From Candidatus Parcubacteria bacterium (lineage in GTDB: Bacteria > Patescibacteriota > Minisyncoccia > Minisyncoccales > UBA6532): a DNA stretch of 7,524 bases. The notes under the pieces were generated by a model, which was not told where the DNA came from, made no database searches, and was given only the letters and a program-made list of their open reading frames with translations. The DNA is taken from positions 1 through 7,524 of the forward strand of contig JAUSNC010000021.1 in assembly GCA_030645645.1 (NCBI GenBank). Reading direction: 5' to 3'. This document shows positions 5,380 to 7,524 of the stretch, piece by piece. Both the position numbers and the translations under genes were made by a program. Numbering within the stretch: the stretch's first letter is position 1; every line of letters begins with the position of its first letter.

Positions 5380-6468
5380 TTAAAACAGTCTTGGAATATC
5401 CTTAGTTATGGTTATCCAGAGAGTAAGACCTAATAATAAAATAAAAAAGAATGTCGTTATTTTTTGCTCAAATTTTTCTGATATAGGTTTTCCCTTTATT
5501 TTTTCTGCCGCAAGAAACATTATTTTTCCTCCGTCCAGCGCGGGAATAGGCAAAATATTGAAGACAGCAAAATAAATGGATAAAATAGCAATAAAATACA
5601 AAAAGTTATTGATTCCCGATTGAACTGATTGATTTAATAAATCGACTATGCCGATAACTCCCCTCATTTCCACATTTTCAACCGGTTCTTTTTTTATCAC
5701 CTTTATAATAGATTCTCCTATTGCGTAAGGAATGGAAACTGTAATATGCGCAGTAAGTTTGAATCCTTCTATCGGCGCTTGATACCATGTATAAGACTTT
5801 AAGGCGTTCCTTAATAAAGCAACACCTATCGGCCCCTGCCCTTCAGGATACGAAACTCTTGGAATTAAAGAAGTTTCAAAAACTTTAATTCCGCTTTTTA
5901 TTATAAGTTTTATTTCTTCTCCTTTGTGTAATGATGCAAAATCGGAAACTTCCTGTATTTTACTAACCTCTATTCTTTCTTCTCCAAACTGCAGGCTCTG
6001 GATAACATCTCCCGGTTTTAATCCGGCAATTGCCGCCGGAGAATCAGATGAAATTGCGATTATAGTGACTTTCGCATTGCGAAGAACATCATTCTGCTGA
6101 TCATCCACTGCAATCGGTAATCCCCATGTGCCGGCAAGAAAAGTAAAAATAATAAAAGAAATAATCCAAAAAGAGGCGACTCCTGCCAAAATTATCAAAG
6201 CCCTTTGTAAAATCGGCTTTCCGGAAAAACTTCTGGGATCTTTGATATTTTCTTCTTCCCCGTAAAGCCTGACAAACCCGCCCAACGGAATGGCGTTTAA
6301 AGAATAAATTGTTTCGCCTTTTTTTTTACCGTATATCCGGGGAGGCAATCCCACTCCGAATTCTTCAACTCTTACGCCAAAATGCTTGGCCACGATAAAG
6401 TGGCCGAATTCATGCAATACAATAAGAATAATAAGGCTTAAAAATGCAATTATAACTGTTGAAACCAT
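5380..6468 (-). CDS. rseP: RseP-type site-2 zinc metalloprotease (M50 family)
   Basis: This intramembrane protease cleaves substrates such as anti-sigma factors or signal-peptide remnants inside the cytoplasmic membrane. The zinc-binding HEFGH is at residues 19-23 within the first membrane helix, and the third ligand is D312 in FNILPIPALDGGK (303-315). A membrane helix near 90-113, one PDZ domain at about 125-200 (IIAISSDSPAAIAGLKPGDVI) and a C-terminal membrane helix near 338-355 complete the family layout. The 362-residue length fits single-PDZ members. E. coli RseP has two PDZ domains and about 450 residues. One oddity is that the family's G-P-x-x-N motif in the second helix reads GVASF (96-100), losing the Asn. 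The substrate is unknown; no sigma or anti-sigma gene is nearby. It sits 21 bases after frr and 3 bases before proS, an order kept from the widespread frr-(uppS-cdsA-dxr)-rseP-proS cluster. Confidence 0.95.
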   Translation of the reverse strand: MVSTVIIAFLSLIILIVLHEFGHFIVAKHFGVRVEEFGVGLPPRIYGKKKGETIYSLNAIPLGGFVRLYGEEENIKDPRSFSGKPILQRALIILAGVASFWIISFIIFTFLAGTWGLPIAVDDQQNDVLRNAKVTIIAISSDSPAAIAGLKPGDVIQSLQFGEERIEVSKIQEVSDFASLHKGEEIKLIIKSGIKVFETSLIPRVSYPEGQGPIGVALLRNALKSYTWYQAPIEGFKLTAHITVSIPYAIGESIIKVIKKEPVENVEMRGVIGIVDLLNQSVQSGINNFLYFIAILSIYFAVFNILPIPALDGGKIMFLAAEKIKGKPISEKFEQKITTFFFILLLGLTLWITITKDIPRLF

Positions 6469-6489
6469 AATTTAAATTTTAAAATAGAA

Positions 6490-7050
6490 CTAACCATCCA
6501 TCACTTCTTTGCTCTTTTTCTCTCCTATTTTTTCTATCTTTTCACCATATTCATCAATCAAATCCTGAAGTTCGTCTTTGGCCCTGAATTTATCGTCTTC
6601 CCTGATCTCCCCCTCTTTAGTCCTGTCTTGAATCTCCCGCCAGGCATCTTCTCTTAATTTTCTTAAAGTTCTGCGGCATTCCTCCTGCTTATCGGCGATC
6701 ACTTTGATTAATTCCTTCCTGTATTCCTCGCTCAAAAGAGGCAAATATATTCTTATAATATCTTTATCAACTACGGGGTTGGCTCCGATACCGGTTTTTG
6801 AAAGAGCACTTTGTATGGGCTCAATATAAGATTTATCCCAGGGTTGTATGGCAATTTCCCTTGGACCGGGAGTGTTGATAACTCCCAATTGTTTTAAAGG
6901 CAATCTCTCGCCGAATAAATCTACGATTATGTCTTCAACCAGTGAAGGGGAAACTCTGCCGGTTCTTACCTTGGCAAGTTCTTTATCTAGAAAAACAAAA
7001 ACCTTATCCATTTCCGGCTTAATTCTATTGATTATTTCTTTGTATTCCAT
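6490..7050 (-). CDS. frr: Ribosome recycling factor
   Basis: RRF works with EF-G after termination to split the ribosome from mRNA and tRNA. With the ATG at 7050-7048 the product is 186 residues, the usual family size (about 185). Domain I, a three-helix bundle, is formed by the N-terminal part (ending in ELAKVRTGRVSPSLVED, 24-40) and the long C-terminal helices. Domain II lies between, from about residue 31 to 104, and includes REIAIQPWDKSYIEP. The conserved basic segment KQEECRRTLRKLREDA (121-136) is present. An in-frame ATG at 7089 would add 13 residues, but it lies upstream of the predicted transcription start (about 7073) and adds sequence that family members lack, so 7050 is preferred. 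It is the first gene of the operon, with a leader of about 23 nt and no Shine-Dalgarno. Confidence 0.95.
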   Translation of the reverse strand: MEYKEIINRIKPEMDKVFVFLDKELAKVRTGRVSPSLVEDIIVDLFGERLPLKQLGVINTPGPREIAIQPWDKSYIEPIQSALSKTGIGANPVVDKDIIRIYLPLLSEEYRKELIKVIADKQEECRRTLRKLREDAWREIQDRTKEGEIREDDKFRAKDELQDLIDEYGEKIEKIGEKKSKEVMDG

Positions 7051-7079
7051 AATAAAAAAAGAAAGATATGACTTCTTAA

Positions 7080-7108
7080 AATATATCAAAATCAGGACTA
7101 TGTGTCGA
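7080..7108 (-). promoter_or_regulatory. Sigma-70-type promoter of the frr operon
   Basis: The minus-strand -35 TCGACA (7108-7103, five of six consensus bases) and -10 TATATT (7085-7080) are separated by exactly 17 bases. Predicted start is near 7073, about 23 nt before the frr ATG at 7050. The -35 element begins 2 bases after the T-tract of the preceding terminator, an economical arrangement. The placement also helps decide the frr start codon, since the alternative ATG at 7089 would be untranscribed from here. Confidence 0.7.
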
Positions 7109-7110
7109 GT

Positions 7111-7138
7111 AATAAAAATCCTCGGGTTTTAATCGAGG
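7111..7138 (-). terminator. Hairpin terminator after the zinc-ribbon gene
   Basis: A minus-strand hairpin CCTCG (7138-7134) and CGAGG (7124-7120) with a 9-nt loop is followed by ATTTTTATT (7119-7111). It lies 14 bases beyond the stop at 7153. The stem is only 5 bp, so termination is probably moderate. It separates the upstream zinc-ribbon gene from the frr operon promoter. Confidence 0.6.
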
Positions 7139-7152
7139 TTTTGAATTTGATT

Positions 7153-7524
7153 TTAGTAAACTGCTCTTCCCCATATTTTATATGAGAATATCATGCCACA
7201 TTTGCCACAACTTCTTCGTCCTATGCTGTTCACTTCTATTTTATTACTTCCGCAACCGACACAATATTCAATTTTGTATTTTTCGTCCTCCTCCTGCTCT
7301 ATGATAATCTTAGTACTAATTTCTACAGTTTTTAGAGCTTCCAATAGTGATAGCATATTATTGGATCCCTTAAGTCGTTTCTGAATGAATTCGGTTAAAT
7401 TTTCTTTCCATTTGACGTCAACATAATAGCGCGTTTCAATTATGGACTCTCTTTTCTGCATTGTTTTAATGAGTCCTAAATCTCTTAAGCGCGTTATTAT
7501 GGAACCATAATTCCATCTGAATAT
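7153..7524 (-). CDS. Winged-helix-like and zinc-ribbon protein, 5' end cut by window
   Basis: An internal ATG at 7461 would give 102 residues, but the same frame stays open for another 21 codons to the right edge and reads naturally (WNYGSIITRLRDLGLIKT). I therefore treat the gene as truncated at its start. That upstream part resembles the second half of a winged helix-turn-helix, with a recognition helix (SIITRLRDLGLI) followed by a wing-like basic segment. The middle (ENLTEFIQKRLKGSNNMLSL and onwards) is helical, then charged and beta-like. The C-terminus carries a zinc ribbon with C67-x2-C70 and C85-x2-C88, counted from the internal ATG. The combination suggests a DNA- or RNA-binding protein, perhaps a transcription regulator. 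I do not recognise a named family. A near-palindrome at 7496-7511 would be an operator candidate only if translation starts at 7461. Confidence 0.75.
   Translation of the reverse strand: MFRWNYGSIITRLRDLGLIKTMQKRESIIETRYYVDVKWKENLTEFIQKRLKGSNNMLSLLEALKTVEISTKIIIEQEEDEKYKIEYCVGCGSNKIEVNSIGRRSCGKCGMIFSYKIWGRAVY

Larger units (their letters stand above)
749..7073 (-). other. Seven-gene operon frr-rseP-proS-mreB-gatC-gatA-HEPN-like gene
   Basis: Seven genes on one strand have gaps of 21, 3, 9, 16, 4 and 15 bases and no internal terminator that I could see. A promoter stands just upstream (7108-7080) and a terminator just downstream (692-672). Co-transcription is inferred from this layout. It mixes translation genes (frr, proS, gatC, gatA) with envelope genes (rseP, mreB) and one uncharacterised membrane protein. 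Weak internal promoters cannot be excluded. Confidence 0.75.

Noticed and set aside
7051..7089. Upstream in-frame ATG for frr adding 13 residues
   Set aside because: The added segment MIYFKKSYLSFFI is absent from the family, and the ATG lies upstream of the predicted transcription start. The ATG at 7050 gives the normal length.
1..7524. UGA reassigned to Gly, as in SR1/Gracilibacteria
   Set aside because: All recognised genes read through at normal length without internal UGA codons, and the stops are TAA or TAG. UGA is simply not used as a stop here, so there is no positive evidence for recoding.
1..7524. CRISPR array, insertion sequence or long direct repeats
   Set aside because: I saw no regularly spaced repeats, transposase gene or terminal inverted repeats.

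Overview
The window looks like a piece of a Patescibacteria (Candidate Phyla Radiation, probably Parcubacteria-like) chromosome. This is inferred from the low-GC sequence, a very compact gene layout, a short proline-tRNA ligase, the frr-rseP-proS block without the lipid and isoprenoid genes that usually interrupt it, two small proteins of types I associate with these genomes, and start codons that are not preceded by Shine-Dalgarno sequences. Every supported gene is on the minus strand, so the reading order runs from high to low coordinates.

Layout in transcription order: (1) 7524-7153, the 3' part of a gene for a small protein with a winged-helix-like start and a C-terminal four-cysteine zinc ribbon, followed by a hairpin terminator at 7138-7111. 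(2) A good sigma-70-type promoter (7108-7080) starts a tight seven-gene unit: frr (ribosome recycling factor), rseP (site-2 protease), proS (proline-tRNA ligase without editing domain), mreB (cell-shape actin), gatC and gatA (tRNA amidotransferase subunits), and a membrane-anchored protein with a HEPN-like RxxxxH motif. Gaps are 3 to 21 bases and the unit ends at a hairpin terminator (692-672). (3) Four bases beyond that T-tract begins a tRNA gene with CAU anticodon (668-397), split after U36 by a 201-nt group I intron (633-433) whose P1 to P9 helices can all be drawn. (4) A second promoter (390-362) drives a helix-turn-helix protein that runs off the left edge (336-1).

Functionally, the operon joins translation (ribosome recycling, Pro-tRNA charging, Gln/Asn-tRNA transamidation) with envelope functions (intramembrane proteolysis, cell shape). 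The most unusual part is the stretch at 397-668. It holds a small, ORF-less, Azoarcus-like self-splicing intron in a CAU tRNA. The tRNA keeps two initiator hallmarks (A11:U24 and an unpaired 1:72) but lacks the three G:C anticodon-stem pairs, and it carries a paired departure at the D-loop/T-loop elbow (A18 and G55 by my alignment). MreB also has Gln in place of the Glu that positions the hydrolytic water in characterised MreB proteins.

Stops are TAA or TAG throughout (five and three), and nothing calls for a non-standard code. The region 337-748 is the only stretch over 300 bases without a protein gene; it is filled by the intron-bearing tRNA, two promoters and a terminator.
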